Source: Aestuariivita boseongensis | GTDB lineage: Bacteria > Pseudomonadota > Alphaproteobacteria > Rhodobacterales > Rhodobacteraceae | Direction of reading: 5' to 3' | Assembly (NCBI RefSeq): GCF_001262635.1 | Contig: NZ_JXYH01000007.1 | Location: 1 to 64,000, forward strand | Length of the DNA: 64,000 nt | Shown: in pieces, positions 1 to 10,826 of the stretch | Position numbering within the stretch: the first letter of the stretch is position 1 | How the letters are laid out: each line of letters opens with the position of its first letter | The notes under the pieces: generated by a model | What the model was told of the DNA's origin: nothing | What the model saw: the letters and a program-made list of their open reading frames with translations, nothing else | The model's database searches: none | Program-made: the position numbers and the translations under genes

Positions 1-19
1 ATTTAGGGCAAGAAGAAGC
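1..19 (+). repeat. Copy A of a dispersed intergenic motif (partial)
   Basis: The window opens with ATTTAGGGCAAGAAGAAGC, close to the right half of the motif at 18403-18442. It is cut by the window edge. Bases 20-28 carry nothing else that I can name. Confidence 0.4.
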
Positions 20-28
20 TGTGGAGGC

Positions 29-316
29 TTATTCGCTGGTTTCCACGATCAGCAACTCTCGTTCCGAGGCATCGCGGGCGTGGTTCAAGGCGCGCTGGTA
101 AGTATCTGAGTTGTAACAGGTTTCCGCCGCCTCGACCGAAGGGAATCGCGCCACCACGTTGCGCGGGCGCGCCTGGCCTTCCAGTTGAACGAAGCGCCCA
201 CCCCGCGCGATGAAGACGCCGCCATGTTCGGCAATGGCCTCGGTCGCGAGGGCTGCGTATTTCGCATAGGCCGCCTCGTCCGTGACGGTCACATGTGCAA
301 TCCAGAGTGCGCCCAT
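29..316 (-). CDS. DUF1330 family small protein
   Basis: This 95-residue protein has the pattern of the DUF1330 family, a small ferredoxin-like alpha/beta fold related to dimeric alpha-beta barrel proteins. Visible marks are an N-terminal VTVTDEAAYAKY strand-helix, the RPRNVVARFPSVEAAETCYNS core and the C-terminal LLIVET strand. The start is set by a GGAGGGG Shine-Dalgarno motif lying inside the 3' end of alaS. Only two bases separate the alaS stop from this ATG, so the two genes are almost certainly cotranscribed and probably translationally coupled. The biochemical function of the family is unknown, and the link to alaS may be only positional. Confidence 0.85.
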   Translation of the reverse strand: MGALWIAHVTVTDEAAYAKYAALATEAIAEHGGVFIARGGRFVQLEGQARPRNVVARFPSVEAAETCYNSDTYQRALNHARDASERELLIVETSE

Positions 317-318
317 TC

Positions 319-2973
319 TTACCCCTCCAAAACCTGTTCGGCGGCCTTGATTGCCGCATCTGCATTGGCCGCGTCCTTGCCGCCGCCCTGCGCCATGTCA
401 GGCCGACCACCGCCGCCCTTGCCGCCAAGCTGGGCCACAGCCGCTTTGACCAGATCAACAGCCGAGACGCGGTCTGTCAAATCCTGCGTGACACCTGCGG
501 CAACGGCGGCCTTGCCGCCTGCGTCAGCGATCAGGAGGACTGCGCCCGTGCCGAGGCGGGTTTTATGTTCGTCGATCAGCGCGGGAAGATCCTTGCCCGT
601 AACGCCAGAGAGCACCTGAGCAATGAGCTTTACGCCATTGATTTCCCTGGCATCTGGTTGCGACGCAGCACCACCTGCCATGGCGAGTTCACGGCGGAGC
701 TGGGCCACCTCGTTCGACAGCGCCTTGCGTTCGTCCATCAACGCCTTGATCCGGTCCGGCACATCGGCGGGTTGGGCTTTGAGGGTCGAGGCGACCTCGG
801 CCATAGTGCGTCCCTGTTGCGCGAGATAGTCAAAGGCGGCCGCACCGGTCAGCGCCTCGATCCGGCGGACGCCGGCGCTGGATGCGCTGTCGCCCAGTGT
901 TACGAACACACCGATATCGCCGGTCTGGCGCACATGGGTGCCGCCGCAAAGCTCGATCGAATAGGTCTGGCCGTCATTGCCTTTGCCCGAGCCCGCTTGC
1001 CGGCCCATCGACACCACGCGCACTTCATCGCCGTATTTCTCACCAAAGAGCGCCTGAGCGCCGATCTCGCGCGCGTCATCGGGGGTCATGATCCGGGTCT
1101 CGACGGGCGCGTTCTGGCGGATATAGGCGTTCACTTCGGCCTCGACCTGCGCCAGTTCGGCAGGATCCAGCGCCTTGGTATGGCTGAAATCAAAGCGGAG
1201 GCGGTCGTCTGCATTGAGCGAGCCGCGTTGGGCCACGTGATCACCCAGGGCTGCGCGCAGGGCTTCGTGCAAGAGGTGCGTCGCGGAGTGGTTGGCGCGG
1301 ATGGCGGTGCGGCGGGTGTGATCCACCTCCAGCACGGCAGCGTCGCCTTTGGTGAGTGTGCCTTGGGTCACTTCGCCGAAATGGATGAAGACGCCGGCGG
1401 CTTTGCGGGTGTCCGTGATGGTCACCGTCGCGCTGTCGGTTTTCAACGTGCCGCTGTCGCCGACCTGGCCACCGGATTCGGCGTAGAATGGCGTCTGGTT
1501 CAGGGCGATCTGGATGCTGCCGCCTTGCGCGGCGCTGTCGGTCAGCGCGCCGTCCTTGACCAGCGCGACGATCTGGCCTTCGGCGGTTTCGGTGTCATAG
1601 CCCAGGAAATCGGTGGTCCCGGACTCTTCGGCGACGTCGAACCAGACGGTTGCATCGGCTGCTTCGCCCGATCCGGCCCAGGCCGCGCGGGCCTTGGCTT
1701 TTTGTTCGGCCATAGCGGCGTCGAACCCGTCGGTATCGACTGCGCGGCCCTTTTCTCGCAGGGCGTCCTGCGTCAGGTCCAGCGGGAAGCCGTAGGTGTC
1801 ATAGAGCTTGAACGCCGCTTCACCGGGGAGATTGGCACCCTCGGGAAGGTCGGCCAATTCGTCGTCGAGCAGCTTGAGGCCGCGATCCAGCGTCTGTTTG
1901 AACCGGGTTTCTTCCAGCTTCAGCGTCTCTTCAATCAGCGCCTTGGCCCGGCCCAGTTCCGGATAGGCCGCGCCCATCTGGCCCACCAGCGCGGGCACCA
2001 GACGGTGCATCAGCGGATCTTTCGCGCCCAGCAGATGCGCATGCCGCATGGCGCGGCGCATGATGCGGCGCAGGACATAGCCGCGCCCGTCATTGGAAGG
2101 CATCACGCCATCGGCGATCAGGAAGGACGTGGAACGCAAGTGATCCGCAATCACCCGGTGATGGGTCTTGCCCGGCCCGTCCGGATCGGTGGAGGTCGCG
2201 TCAGCCGACGCCTCGATCAGCGAGCGGATCAGGTCGGTGGCATAGTTGTCATTCGTGCCTTGCAAAAGCGCCGCAACCCGTTCGATGCCCATACCGGTGT
2301 CGATGGATTGCGCGGCAAGATCGCGGCGAGTGCCGTCTTCGAACTGCTCGAACTGCATGAAGACGAGGTTCCAGATCTCGACAAACCGGTCGCCATCTTC
2401 TTCCGGAGAGCCCGGAGGGCCGCCCCAGTATTGCTCCCCATGGTCATAGAAGATCTCGGTACAGGGGCCACAGGGGCCGGTGGGACCCATCATCCAGAAA
2501 TTGTCATTGGTGGCGATGCGGATAATCCGGCTTTCCGGCACGCCGGTTTTCTTCCAGATGTCCACCGCTTCGTCATCGGTGTGGTAGACCGTGACCAGCA
2601 GCTTGTCCTTGGGGATATCAAGCTCACGCGTGATCAGTTCCCAGGCATAGGGGATCGCCTCGGCTTTGAAGTAATCGCCAAAGCTGAAATTGCCCAACAT
2701 CTCGAAAAACGTGTGGTGGCGCGCGGTATAGCCCACATTGTCGAGGTCGTTGTGCTTGCCCCCTGCCCGCACGCATTTCTGCGCGGTCGTCGCGCGGGTG
2801 TAGTCGCGGTGTTCGACCCCCGTGAACAGGTTCTTGAACTGCACCATGCCCGAGTTGGTGAACATCAGCGTCGGGTCATTGCGCGGCACCAGGGGCGAGC
2901 TGTCGACCACCTCATGCCCGTTCTTGGCGAAGTAGTTCAGGAAGGTGGACCGGATATCATTCAATGAAGGCAT
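319..2973 (-). CDS. alaS: Alanine--tRNA ligase (alanyl-tRNA synthetase)
   Basis: AlaS charges tRNA-Ala with alanine in the cytoplasm. At 884 residues it has the usual bacterial length. The N-terminal class II catalytic domain opens with the typical [18 protein letters not shown] segment and contains [13 protein letters not shown] and [12 protein letters not shown]. The editing domain shows the [11 protein letters not shown] zinc motif and the matching [13 protein letters not shown]. The C-terminal part ends in the Gly-rich [16 protein letters not shown] segment of the C-Ala domain. It is transcribed leftwards after recA with a gap of about 145 bases, and it is followed two bases later by the DUF1330 gene. 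An antisense open frame of nearly equal length is a codon-bias shadow. Confidence 0.98.
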   Translation of the reverse strand: MPSLNDIRSTFLNYFAKNGHEVVDSSPLVPRNDPTLMFTNSGMVQFKNLFTGVEHRDYTRATTAQKCVRAGGKHNDLDNVGYTARHHTFFEMLGNFSFGDYFKAEAIPYAWELITRELDIPKDKLLVTVYHTDDEAVDIWKKTGVPESRIIRIATNDNFWMMGPTGPCGPCTEIFYDHGEQYWGGPPGSPEEDGDRFVEIWNLVFMQFEQFEDGTRRDLAAQSIDTGMGIERVAALLQGTNDNYATDLIRSLIEASADATSTDPDGPGKTHHRVIADHLRSTSFLIADGVMPSNDGRGYVLRRIMRRAMRHAHLLGAKDPLMHRLVPALVGQMGAAYPELGRAKALIEETLKLEETRFKQTLDRGLKLLDDELADLPEGANLPGEAAFKLYDTYGFPLDLTQDALREKGRAVDTDGFDAAMAEQKAKARAAWAGSGEAADATVWFDVAEESGTTDFLGYDTETAEGQIVALVKDGALTDSAAQGGSIQIALNQTPFYAESGGQVGDSGTLKTDSATVTITDTRKAAGVFIHFGEVTQGTLTKGDAAVLEVDHTRRTAIRANHSATHLLHEALRAALGDHVAQRGSLNADDRLRFDFSHTKALDPAELAQVEAEVNAYIRQNAPVETRIMTPDDAREIGAQALFGEKYGDEVRVVSMGRQAGSGKGNDGQTYSIELCGGTHVRQTGDIGVFVTLGDSASSAGVRRIEALTGAAAFDYLAQQGRTMAEVASTLKAQPADVPDRIKALMDERKALSNEVAQLRRELAMAGGAASQPDAREINGVKLIAQVLSGVTGKDLPALIDEHKTRLGTGAVLLIADAGGKAAVAAGVTQDLTDRVSAVDLVKAAVAQLGGKGGGGRPDMAQGGGKDAANADAAIKAAEQVLEG

Positions 2974-3063
2974 GGGGCGTGACCTTGGACGGCATTTTCG
3001 GTTCGACGTGAAATAGCCTTATGGGTGCGGGCTGTCCACAGGGGGAATGGGTTGGAAACGCGA

Positions 3064-3087
3064 CAGGGCGACCAAAGGGCCGCCCTG
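3064..3087 (-). terminator. Possible recA-alaS intergenic hairpin
   Basis: CAGGGCG and CGCCCTG form a 7-bp stem around a 10-base loop, just downstream of the recA stop in the leftward direction. There is no clear T-run, so this could be a weak or Rho-assisted terminator or only a chance hairpin. The rest of the recA-alaS gap (2974-3118) shows nothing else I can name. Confidence 0.3.
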
Positions 3088-3118
3088 CTGTGTGAATCGC
3101 TGCCGATAGGGGCGCGGA

Positions 3119-4189
3119 TCACGCCTCGAGAATGTCGTCGGCATCCTCGCCGGGATGGTCCATGTCGAATTCCAGTCCGTGAGCCGCCCGGATCTTGTCT
3201 TCGATATCGAGCGCGATAGCGGGATTGTCTTTAAGGAATTGCTTCGCGTTTTCGCGGCCCTGCCCGATCCGTTCGTCACCATAGGAGAACCAGGCGCCGG
3301 ATTTTTCGACCACGCCGGCTTTGACGCCCAGGTCCAGCAGTTCCCCGGTTTTGGAGATGCCTTCGCCATACATGATGTCGAATTCCACCTGTTTGAACGG
3401 CGGCGCGACCTTGTTTTTGACCACTTTCACGCGGGTCTGGTTGCCGACAACCTCATCACGGTCCTTGATCGCGCCGATGCGGCGAATATCCAGACGGACG
3501 GAGGAATAGAATTTCAGCGCGTTGCCGCCGGTGGTGGTTTCGGGGCTGCCGAACATCACGCCGATCTTCATGCGGATCTGGTTGATGAAGATCACCATGC
3601 AGTTCGAACGGCTAATGGAGCCGGTCAGCTTGCGCATCGCCTGGCTCATCAGGCGGGCTTGCACGCCGACCGAGCTGTCGCCCATATCGCCTTCCAGTTC
3701 GGATTTGGGTGTCAGCGCCGCAACCGAATCGACGATGACCATGTTCACCGCGCCCGAGCGCACCAGCGTGTCGGTAATCTCAAGCGCCTGTTCGCCGGTG
3801 TCGGGCTGGGAGATCAGAAGCTCATCCAGATCGACGCCCAGCTTGCGGGCATATTGCGGATCCAGCGCGTGTTCGGCATCGACGAAAGCGCAGACGCCAC
3901 CTTTTTTCTGCTGTTCGGCCACGCAATGCAGCGTCAGCGTGGTTTTACCTGACGATTCAGGGCCATAGATCTCGACAATGCGGCCCATGGGCAGGCCGCC
4001 GATACCCAGCGCGATGTCCAGACCCAGCGATCCGGTCGAGCTTGCCTCGATCTCCTGAATGGCGTTTTCGCCGCCCAGTTTCATGATGGAGCCCTTGCCG
4101 AACTGCCGTTCGATCTGGGCCAGCGCGCTGTCGAGCGCCTTTTGTTTGTCTGCTGATTTCTTGTCGTTCATTGTCAAAAGATCTGCCAT
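3119..4189 (-). CDS. recA: DNA recombinase/repair protein RecA
   Basis: RecA is the ATP-dependent strand-exchange protein of homologous recombination and the co-protease that triggers LexA self-cleavage. The sequence has the N-terminal [24 protein letters not shown], the Walker A motif GPESSGKTT, the Walker B-like [22 protein letters not shown] with the L1 region, and the L2 region [29 protein letters not shown] start it at the [11 protein letters not shown] methionine (356 residues), with AGGA upstream. The frame remains open to 4237, but that extension is not RecA-like. MNDKK at 4171 is a possible later start. A LexA-type SOS box lies about 60 bases upstream. Confidence 0.98.
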   Translation of the reverse strand: MADLLTMNDKKSADKQKALDSALAQIERQFGKGSIMKLGGENAIQEIEASSTGSLGLDIALGIGGLPMGRIVEIYGPESSGKTTLTLHCVAEQQKKGGVCAFVDAEHALDPQYARKLGVDLDELLISQPDTGEQALEITDTLVRSGAVNMVIVDSVAALTPKSELEGDMGDSSVGVQARLMSQAMRKLTGSISRSNCMVIFINQIRMKIGVMFGSPETTTGGNALKFYSSVRLDIRRIGAIKDRDEVVGNQTRVKVVKNKVAPPFKQVEFDIMYGEGISKTGELLDLGVKAGVVEKSGAWFSYGDERIGQGRENAKQFLKDNPAIALDIEDKIRAAHGLEFDMDHPGEDADDILEA

Positions 4190-4247
4190 TGGCCTGTTGT
4201 CCTGTCCTTTATTGTCACAAGGGGCACCCCGCGACAATCGCTGCTTT

Positions 4248-4262
4248 GTTCACCTCTTGTTC
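4248..4262 (-). promoter_or_regulatory. SOS box (LexA operator) of recA
   Basis: On the minus strand this reads GAAC-AAGAGGT-GAAC, an exact match to the alphaproteobacterial LexA operator GAAC-N7-GAAC. It lies 59 bases upstream of the recA start codon. A TTGAAA hexamer about 25 bases further upstream could be the -35, which would put the operator near the -10 and start site. The 4190-4384 gap also holds the start region of the divergent sulfotransferase-like gene. Confidence 0.85.
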
Positions 4263-4384
4263 CTTATGAGACCAAAAAGAGAACATTTCAACAAAATTTT
4301 CCGCATCTCCACTGTTTCGCACTCTGGTTAAAGAGTAGTTTACGCCCAATGCTTGGCTGGCGGAAAAAGGTGCAAGGCGCGTAA

Positions 4385-4981
4385 ATGCTTGTTTTTATGA
4401 AGGAAAGGCTGGTGTTTCTGTCGGTTCCGAAAACCGGGACCACCGCGTTTGAAAGCGCGCTGGCGTCGCGGGCCGATATCGTGGTGTCGAATCCCCCCGA
4501 GCTGAAACATGCGCCGCTTTATCGCTATAACCGCTTCTTCCGGCCGATGTTCGAGAAAGGCTGCAAGATCGAGGACATGGAGACGCTTGCGGTGATGCGC
4601 GAGCCCATCGACTGGCTGGGCAGTTGGTATCGGTACCGGCAGCGGGATTTCATGAAGGGCAAGCCCAACGCGACCCATGGGATCAGCTTTGACGACTTCG
4701 TCCGCGCTTATTGCGCCGAGACGCGGCCCGGGTTCGCCAATGTCGGCAGTCAGGCGAAGTTTCTGGAGGCGCGGCCCAATGGCACAGCCGTCACCCATCT
4801 GTTCCGCTACGAGGATCAGGCGCGGCTGATCGGGTTTCTGGAAAACCGGCTGGGGCTGAGGCTGACGCTGGGGCGGGAAAACGTTTCGCCAAAAATGGCG
4901 CTGTCGCTGTCGCCGGAGGTCGAGGCGCTGCTGCGATCAACCTGCGCAGAGGAATTTGCGCTTTACGACAGTATCGCCTAG
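4385..4981 (+). CDS. Sulfotransferase family protein
   Basis: This 198-residue protein resembles small PAPS-dependent sulfotransferases. Near the N-terminus the LVFLSVPKTGTTAFESAL segment is a 5'-phosphosulfate binding loop (PKTGTT). In the middle, VMREPIDWLGSWYRYRQRDF looks like the 3'-phosphate binding region (REP followed by an SWY cluster). The acceptor is unknown. ATG 4385 has AAGG upstream, and a second ATG at 4397 is an alternative. It diverges from recA and converges on cckA. The two stop codons overlap in the palindrome CTAG (4978-4981), so neither gene has room for a separate terminator. Confidence 0.82.
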   Translation: MLVFMKERLVFLSVPKTGTTAFESALASRADIVVSNPPELKHAPLYRYNRFFRPMFEKGCKIEDMETLAVMREPIDWLGSWYRYRQRDFMKGKPNATHGISFDDFVRAYCAETRPGFANVGSQAKFLEARPNGTAVTHLFRYEDQARLIGFLENRLGLRLTLGRENVSPKMALSLSPEVEALLRSTCAEEFALYDSIA

Positions 4982-7284
4982 GCGGTGGCGGCCAACTGGT
5001 CGTGAACAACATCTGTCAACTGATTGAGAGAAAACGGCTTTTGCAGGAACACCGATTGCGGAATGTGAGAGGACGCGCCGTCAAATGCCCCCTCGGCATA
5101 GCCTGACACGAAGACAACGCGCACATCGGGGCGGGCTTCAAGGGCCTTTTTGACCCAGGTGGGCCCGTCCAACCCGGGCATGACGACGTCGGTGACGAAG
5201 ACATCGACACTCAGCGATCTGTCTTCCAGCGTCTGAAGGGCGGATTCGGCCGAATCCGCTTCGATGACCGTATAGCCACGCAGGCGCAATGCGCGCGAGG
5301 CGAAGGCGCGCACGGGCGCCTCATCCTCCACCAGAAGGACAACGCCATTGCCGTGTTTGGGCACGCGGCGCTCTGGCGTGGCGGGCACATCAGGCTGGGC
5401 GGGTGTTGCCTGTTTGCGCACCGGGAAGATCAGAAGAAAGGTCGTGCCCTGCCCCTGAACGCTGTCGGCGAAGATGTATCCGCCTGTCTGTTTCACGATG
5501 CCATAGGCCGTCGACAAGCCCAGCCCCGTGCCTTCGCCCGTGCGTTTGGTGGTATAGAACGGCTCGAACACCTTTTGCAGCAGATCGGGCGCAATGCCGG
5601 TGCCCTGGTCAATCACCTTGACGGAGACATAATCGCCCGGCGGCACGCTGACCCGGTTGCGTTTGAGCGCTTTTTTCAGTTGCAGCGCTTCGGTCACGAT
5701 GCGGATTTCACCGCCCTCGGGCATGGCGTCGCGGGCGTTCACCACGAGGTTCATCAGCACCTGTTCCAGTTGCCGCTTGTCCGCCCGGATCGCCCCCAGC
5801 ACGGGATCGTGGCTGAGCGTCAGGGTCACCTTTTCGCCCACCAGACGGTTCAGCAGATGGGTCAGGTCGGACAGCGTGTCACGCACATCAAGGATTTCAG
5901 GCCGCAGCGTCTGTTTGCGCGAAAAGGCCAGCAGCTGTCCCACAAGTGAGGCCGCGCGATTGGCGTTTTCGTTGATCTGCATGAGGTCGGCGTAATCCTC
6001 ATCCCCCTGATCATGGCGCAACAGCAAAAGGTCGCAGTGCCCCGAAATCGCCGTCAGCAGGTTGTTGAAATCATGAGCCACGCCGCCCGCAAGCTGGCCG
6101 ATGGCCTGCATTTTCTGGCTTTGCACGAATTGCGCTTCGAGGGATTTGAGCTCGGTCGCGTCGTTCAGCACCGCCACAAGCCGGGTTTCCCCCTGTTGCA
6201 CAATCGCGTTCAGCGTGACCTGCAGGAACATCTCAAGATCCGACCCCTTCAAGCGCAGAACCTCGGATTTCTGAGATTTCCGGCCCGAGGCGGTGTCTTC
6301 CAGCCAATCGGCGATCGGGCGGCCCAGCCCTTCCATCAGCTGGGCGATCTGCTGGCCCTTGACATCGGATTTTCCCAGCAGCTGGCGCGCGGCGCTGTTG
6401 GCATCCAAAATCTCTCCGTTCAGGTCCAGGTGTAGAAGCGCCACCGGCAGGGTTTCCAGGGTCAGGCTTTCATCCGCGGGGGCCGTTTGCGGCAGCAGGA
6501 TAATTTCGCGGCGCCCGGCATTCAGGCTGTGTTCCAGCACGCCATAGAATTCGATGCCATTGGCGGTCAGAACCGTGTTCAGCTCGCCCCGGCGGAGAGG
6601 GAGATCAGGGAAAATCCGGTGCAGGGCGGTCACCCGTCCACCTGCCATGTCGCGGGCGGCGTCATTCATCGACAGGATCGCACCGGATTTGCTGGCGGTC
6701 ATGACGGGGATCGGCAACGCCTCTGTCGAGCGGCGCGCGCCGGAGTGTTCCGGAATCGCCTCGATCCGCCAGAGGAACTGGTGATCCTGCAGCTTCTGAA
6801 CCGACAGCCGAACCGGACCGCCGCGCGTGACGATATCTTCGCGCGCAGAGCCTTTCTGTTCCGCCAGCCCCTGCAGCCGGAAAAGGATCGGCGCGGGATC
6901 GGCGAACGTCCCGCGCAGGGTCGCGGTCAGCGTGTCACCGAAGGTGGGCTGGAACTTGAGCCGGGCCGCCGGATTGCCGGAAATAAGCGCGCCGTCGGTA
7001 TCGGTAACGAAGGACGGGGCCGCGTCATTTTCAAAGAACCGCGCCAGCAAAAAGGCCGCGCGTCTGGCAACCAGGGCACGGGCCGCATCCATTGCAAGCA
7101 ACCCAATAGCCAGCAGCGCAAGACTGCCGCCCAGTGTCAGTGCCCAGATCGACGATGGAGCCTTATCCCAGAGCAGCGCATAGGTGAGGCATGTCGCAGC
7201 CAGGACCGCAATCAGCACAAGCCGCCCGGCCCGAGGCAAACGGGCGGGACGCAAGCTGCGCGCATCGGTCGAAGCCAGGGTCAC
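4978..7284 (-). CDS. cckA: Cell-cycle hybrid sensor histidine kinase CckA
   Basis: CckA is the membrane kinase/phosphatase that passes phosphate through ChpT to the CtrA response regulator. The 768-residue protein has two N-terminal membrane segments (about 20-38 and 47-64) and PAS-like regions (about 85-180 and 270-375). The HisKA domain has GGVAHDFNNLLTAISGH with His404. The ATPase domain has NLVVNARDAMPEGG, DQGTGIAP and GEGTGLGLSTAYG. A C-terminal receiver domain has VEDE and the phospho-acceptor Asp699 in VDVFVTDVVMPGLDG. HDFNNLLTAI and the fused receiver are CckA hallmarks. A CtrA-like site lies 46 bases upstream. In Rhodobacterales the CckA-ChpT-CtrA system usually controls motility, gene-transfer-agent and quorum-linked functions. 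Confidence 0.95.
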   Translation of the reverse strand: MTLASTDARSLRPARLPRAGRLVLIAVLAATCLTYALLWDKAPSSIWALTLGGSLALLAIGLLAMDAARALVARRAAFLLARFFENDAAPSFVTDTDGALISGNPAARLKFQPTFGDTLTATLRGTFADPAPILFRLQGLAEQKGSAREDIVTRGGPVRLSVQKLQDHQFLWRIEAIPEHSGARRSTEALPIPVMTASKSGAILSMNDAARDMAGGRVTALHRIFPDLPLRRGELNTVLTANGIEFYGVLEHSLNAGRREIILLPQTAPADESLTLETLPVALLHLDLNGEILDANSAARQLLGKSDVKGQQIAQLMEGLGRPIADWLEDTASGRKSQKSEVLRLKGSDLEMFLQVTLNAIVQQGETRLVAVLNDATELKSLEAQFVQSQKMQAIGQLAGGVAHDFNNLLTAISGHCDLLLLRHDQGDEDYADLMQINENANRAASLVGQLLAFSRKQTLRPEILDVRDTLSDLTHLLNRLVGEKVTLTLSHDPVLGAIRADKRQLEQVLMNLVVNARDAMPEGGEIRIVTEALQLKKALKRNRVSVPPGDYVSVKVIDQGTGIAPDLLQKVFEPFYTTKRTGEGTGLGLSTAYGIVKQTGGYIFADSVQGQGTTFLLIFPVRKQATPAQPDVPATPERRVPKHGNGVVLLVEDEAPVRAFASRALRLRGYTVIEADSAESALQTLEDRSLSVDVFVTDVVMPGLDGPTWVKKALEARPDVRVVFVSGYAEGAFDGASSHIPQSVFLQKPFSLNQLTDVVHDQLAATA

Positions 7285-7290
7285 GGGCCT

Positions 7291-7320
7291 TCCTCCGGTA
7301 TACTTGCCCCGAAGAATGAC
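7291..7320 (+). repeat. Copy D of a dispersed intergenic motif (weak)
   Basis: CCTCCGG-TATACTTGCC..GAAGAATGA lies in the cckA leader. It loosely matches the CCTCCGGCGG / GTATTTT..GC.AGAAGAAG motif seen at 1-19, 18403-18442 and 32000-32027. It is the most divergent of the four copies. Confidence 0.35.
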
Positions 7321-7329
7321 GCCGAAGGG

Positions 7330-7344
7330 TTAAACGGGGATTAA
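7330..7344 (-). promoter_or_regulatory. CtrA-like binding site upstream of cckA
   Basis: The sequence TTAA-ACGGGGA-TTAA, followed by C, matches the full CtrA consensus TTAA-N7-TTAA. It lies 46 bases before the cckA start, in the only intergenic space (7285-7381) available for a cckA promoter. This suggests that CtrA feeds back on its own upstream kinase. The match is exact, but binding is inferred. Confidence 0.6.
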
Positions 7345-7381
7345 CTGAGATGCAATTCTACTTCAGGTTGCATAACAATAG

Positions 7382-8535
7382 CTAGACTCTTCTGAGGATG
7401 GCGAGGAAAAACCCGTCCCCTCCCCCTGCAAGCGGCCAGCGATGAGAGGCCTCCTGCCGCCAATCCGGCCGATCCGACAAAAAGGCGGCCACACGATCCT
7501 CGTTTTCACGGCTCAGCACGGAGCAGGTCGCATAGGCCAGCACCCCGCCAGGCGCCACAAGCGCGGAGGCCGCGCGCAGGATCTGGTCCTGGGTCTGGGT
7601 CAGCGCTGTCAGACGCTCGGGCGTCAGGATCCATTTGCCATCGGGCGCGCGCCGCCACGACCCGCTGCCGGAACAAGGCGCGTCACACAAGATCAAGTCA
7701 TACCGGCTGTTCGGCTCAATCTGCTGCAGGATCGAGACCGCGATACCCGCCCGCGCGGCGCGATCGGGCAAATCGCGCATGCGCTGGGGGTTGGCATCAT
7801 GAGCGGCAAGCTGCAGATCGGCGCGCGCGCCCATGGCCAGGGTCTTGCCGCCACCGCCCGCGCAGTAATCCAGAACCGTCATGCCCATGGCCAATGGCAG
7901 GGCATCGGTTACGGCCTGGCTGGCGGCGTCCTGCAGTTCGAACAGACCGTCACGGAAGGTCGGCGTGTTGCGCAGCTGCCGTGCGCCCTGGGTCACCTCA
8001 AGCGCTGTTGGACTGTGGTCATGGGGAATTGCCGTGATGCCGTCGGACTGAAGCCGCGCGATCAGATCCGCACGTGAGGTCTTGCGCAGGTTGGCGCGCA
8101 GGAAGACCGGCGCGCGGTTGCGCAGATAGGCGGCACCCTCCTGCGCATGCGCACCGAGGGAACGTTCAAATTCGGGCCAGAGCCAGTCGGGGATATCCCC
8201 TGCATCGGCGCCAGCCGCAGGCTCGCGCCCCTGTTCTTCGGCGCTGACCGGAGCGGGGCCATAGCCCGAGCCGTCAAAAAGCGCCTCAAGATCCGCCCCC
8301 TGCGCACGGGCCGCGCCGATCATCAGGCCCCTGCCCGTTTCCGACCCGCCCAGCGCGGCAAAGGACCGGCGGCAGCGCAGGGCGTCAAAGACATGGTCGC
8401 GGACCGCGGCGCGGTCTTTCGATCCCGCAAATCGCGCCTTGCGGGCCCAACCGGTCAGGGCCTGTTCGGCCGGCTGACCGGCCAGAATGTCATCCAGAAG
8501 ACCGATGGCCGCCTGAACGCGGGCGGCGGGCGTCA

Positions 8536-8536
<1 letters not shown>
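7382..8536 (-). CDS. RsmB/NOP-family rRNA (cytosine-C5) methyltransferase
   Basis: This 384-residue protein is a SAM-dependent RNA m5C methyltransferase of the RsmB/NOL1/NOP2 group, acting on 16S rRNA during ribosome assembly. SAM motif I is GMTVLDYCAGGGGKTLAM. Motif IV, with a catalytic Cys, is ILCDAPCSGSGSWRRAPDGKW. Motif VI, with the nucleophile Cys, is LAYATCSVLSRENED. The N-terminal 150 residues are helical and less conserved. Its ATG overlaps the guaB stop by one base (TAATG), so it is translated from the guaB mRNA. RsmB is the likeliest member, but RsmF-like specificity cannot be excluded. Confidence 0.88.
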
Positions 8537-10080
<1,544 letters not shown>

Positions 10081-10110
10081 TTAGGATTTGTGAAAGGATG
10101 GGAGGCAGAT

Positions 10111-10590
10111 ATGCGTGTATGGCATGGGTTGGTGGCTTTATCTTGTGTGATGGGAGCACCGGCCGTCGGCGCGGAAGAGGTGCGATATTACGCCAATGGC
10201 TGGCCCATCGCGCTGGTGGAAGCGGCCTGTTCGGGCGATGAGGGCTGTCTGACGCTGTTTGCCAATTGCCCGCCGGGCACGGATGGGACCTGCACGGCGC
10301 AGGTGGCCTGGTGCAGCCTGACCGAACATGGGCTGGAGGTGATGCGCAGCTTGTGCGTAAGCCGAACCAGAGGCAGCACGCCGGATATAAGTACAGATGT
10401 GATGATGCCGTCGGGCGGGTCCTGGAACATCTCGCGCAATGGCGCAGGGATGGTGCAGGTCAATGCGGAGGATGCGCAGCTGGATGCGGACGGGTGCGTG
10501 ACCACGCCCTACCCGCCGCGCCGTTATTGCGTGGAGCCTGTCACGGACAAGGAGAGTTTCGAACGCTGGGCGAATGCACCGGATCAATAG
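10111..10590 (+). CDS. Secreted Cys-containing hypothetical protein
   Basis: I do not recognise this 159-residue protein. It starts with a clear signal peptide (MRVWHGLVALSCVMGAPAVGA, cleavage likely after AVGA-E), so the mature part is probably periplasmic. The mature part has several cysteines (AACSGDEGC, NCPPGTDGTC, WCSL, LCVS, GCVTT, YCVE). This even-looking set suits disulfide bonds in an oxidising compartment. GGGAGG stands seven bases before the ATG. The open frame upstream of this ATG is not protein-like. It diverges from guaB across a 126-base gap (9985-10110) in which I see no strong motif. Confidence 0.75.
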   Translation: MRVWHGLVALSCVMGAPAVGAEEVRYYANGWPIALVEAACSGDEGCLTLFANCPPGTDGTCTAQVAWCSLTEHGLEVMRSLCVSRTRGSTPDISTDVMMPSGGSWNISRNGAGMVQVNAEDAQLDADGCVTTPYPPRRYCVEPVTDKESFERWANAPDQ

Positions 10591-10649
10591 GCAGGCCAAA
10601 GCACGTTCAGCGCAGAAGATCAGGAGTGGTTTTCGCCCCGGATCGCGTT

Positions 10650-10672
10650 TGCTTGGGAAGGCTTACCAAGCA
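10650..10672 (+). other. Leader hairpin upstream of the ASKHA gene
   Basis: TGCTTGG and CCAAGCA form a perfect 7-bp stem with a 9-base loop in the 236-base gap 10591-10826. A GC-rich CCGGGCCCCGG block follows. A TTGACA hexamer at 10765-10770 is the best -35 candidate for the downstream gene, with no convincing -10. No complete cobalamin or SAM riboswitch could be recognised. The hairpin may be regulatory or may be a weak terminator of the preceding gene. Confidence 0.3.
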
Positions 10673-10826
10673 TGGCCAGGCATCAGGTCCGGGCCCCGGT
10701 ATTTTTGCGAAAATTCTGGCGCTGCACGGATCATGTGCCGCTTGCGATCATCATTATGACGAGTTTGACATGGTATCGCGCCGTGATCCGTTTATGTAAC
10801 GCATCCAAAGCTAATCCGGAGCGTCC

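Noticed and set aside
295-2967. An 890-codon open frame on the plus strand opposite alaS
   Set aside because: It is antisense to a clear alaS along its whole length, has the repetitive His/Gly/Arg composition typical of high-GC shadow frames, and has no ribosome site.
10591-10826. A cobalamin or SAM riboswitch before the corrinoid-activation gene
   Set aside because: Only a 7-bp hairpin and a GC palindrome are visible. I could not find the conserved boxes of either riboswitch class.
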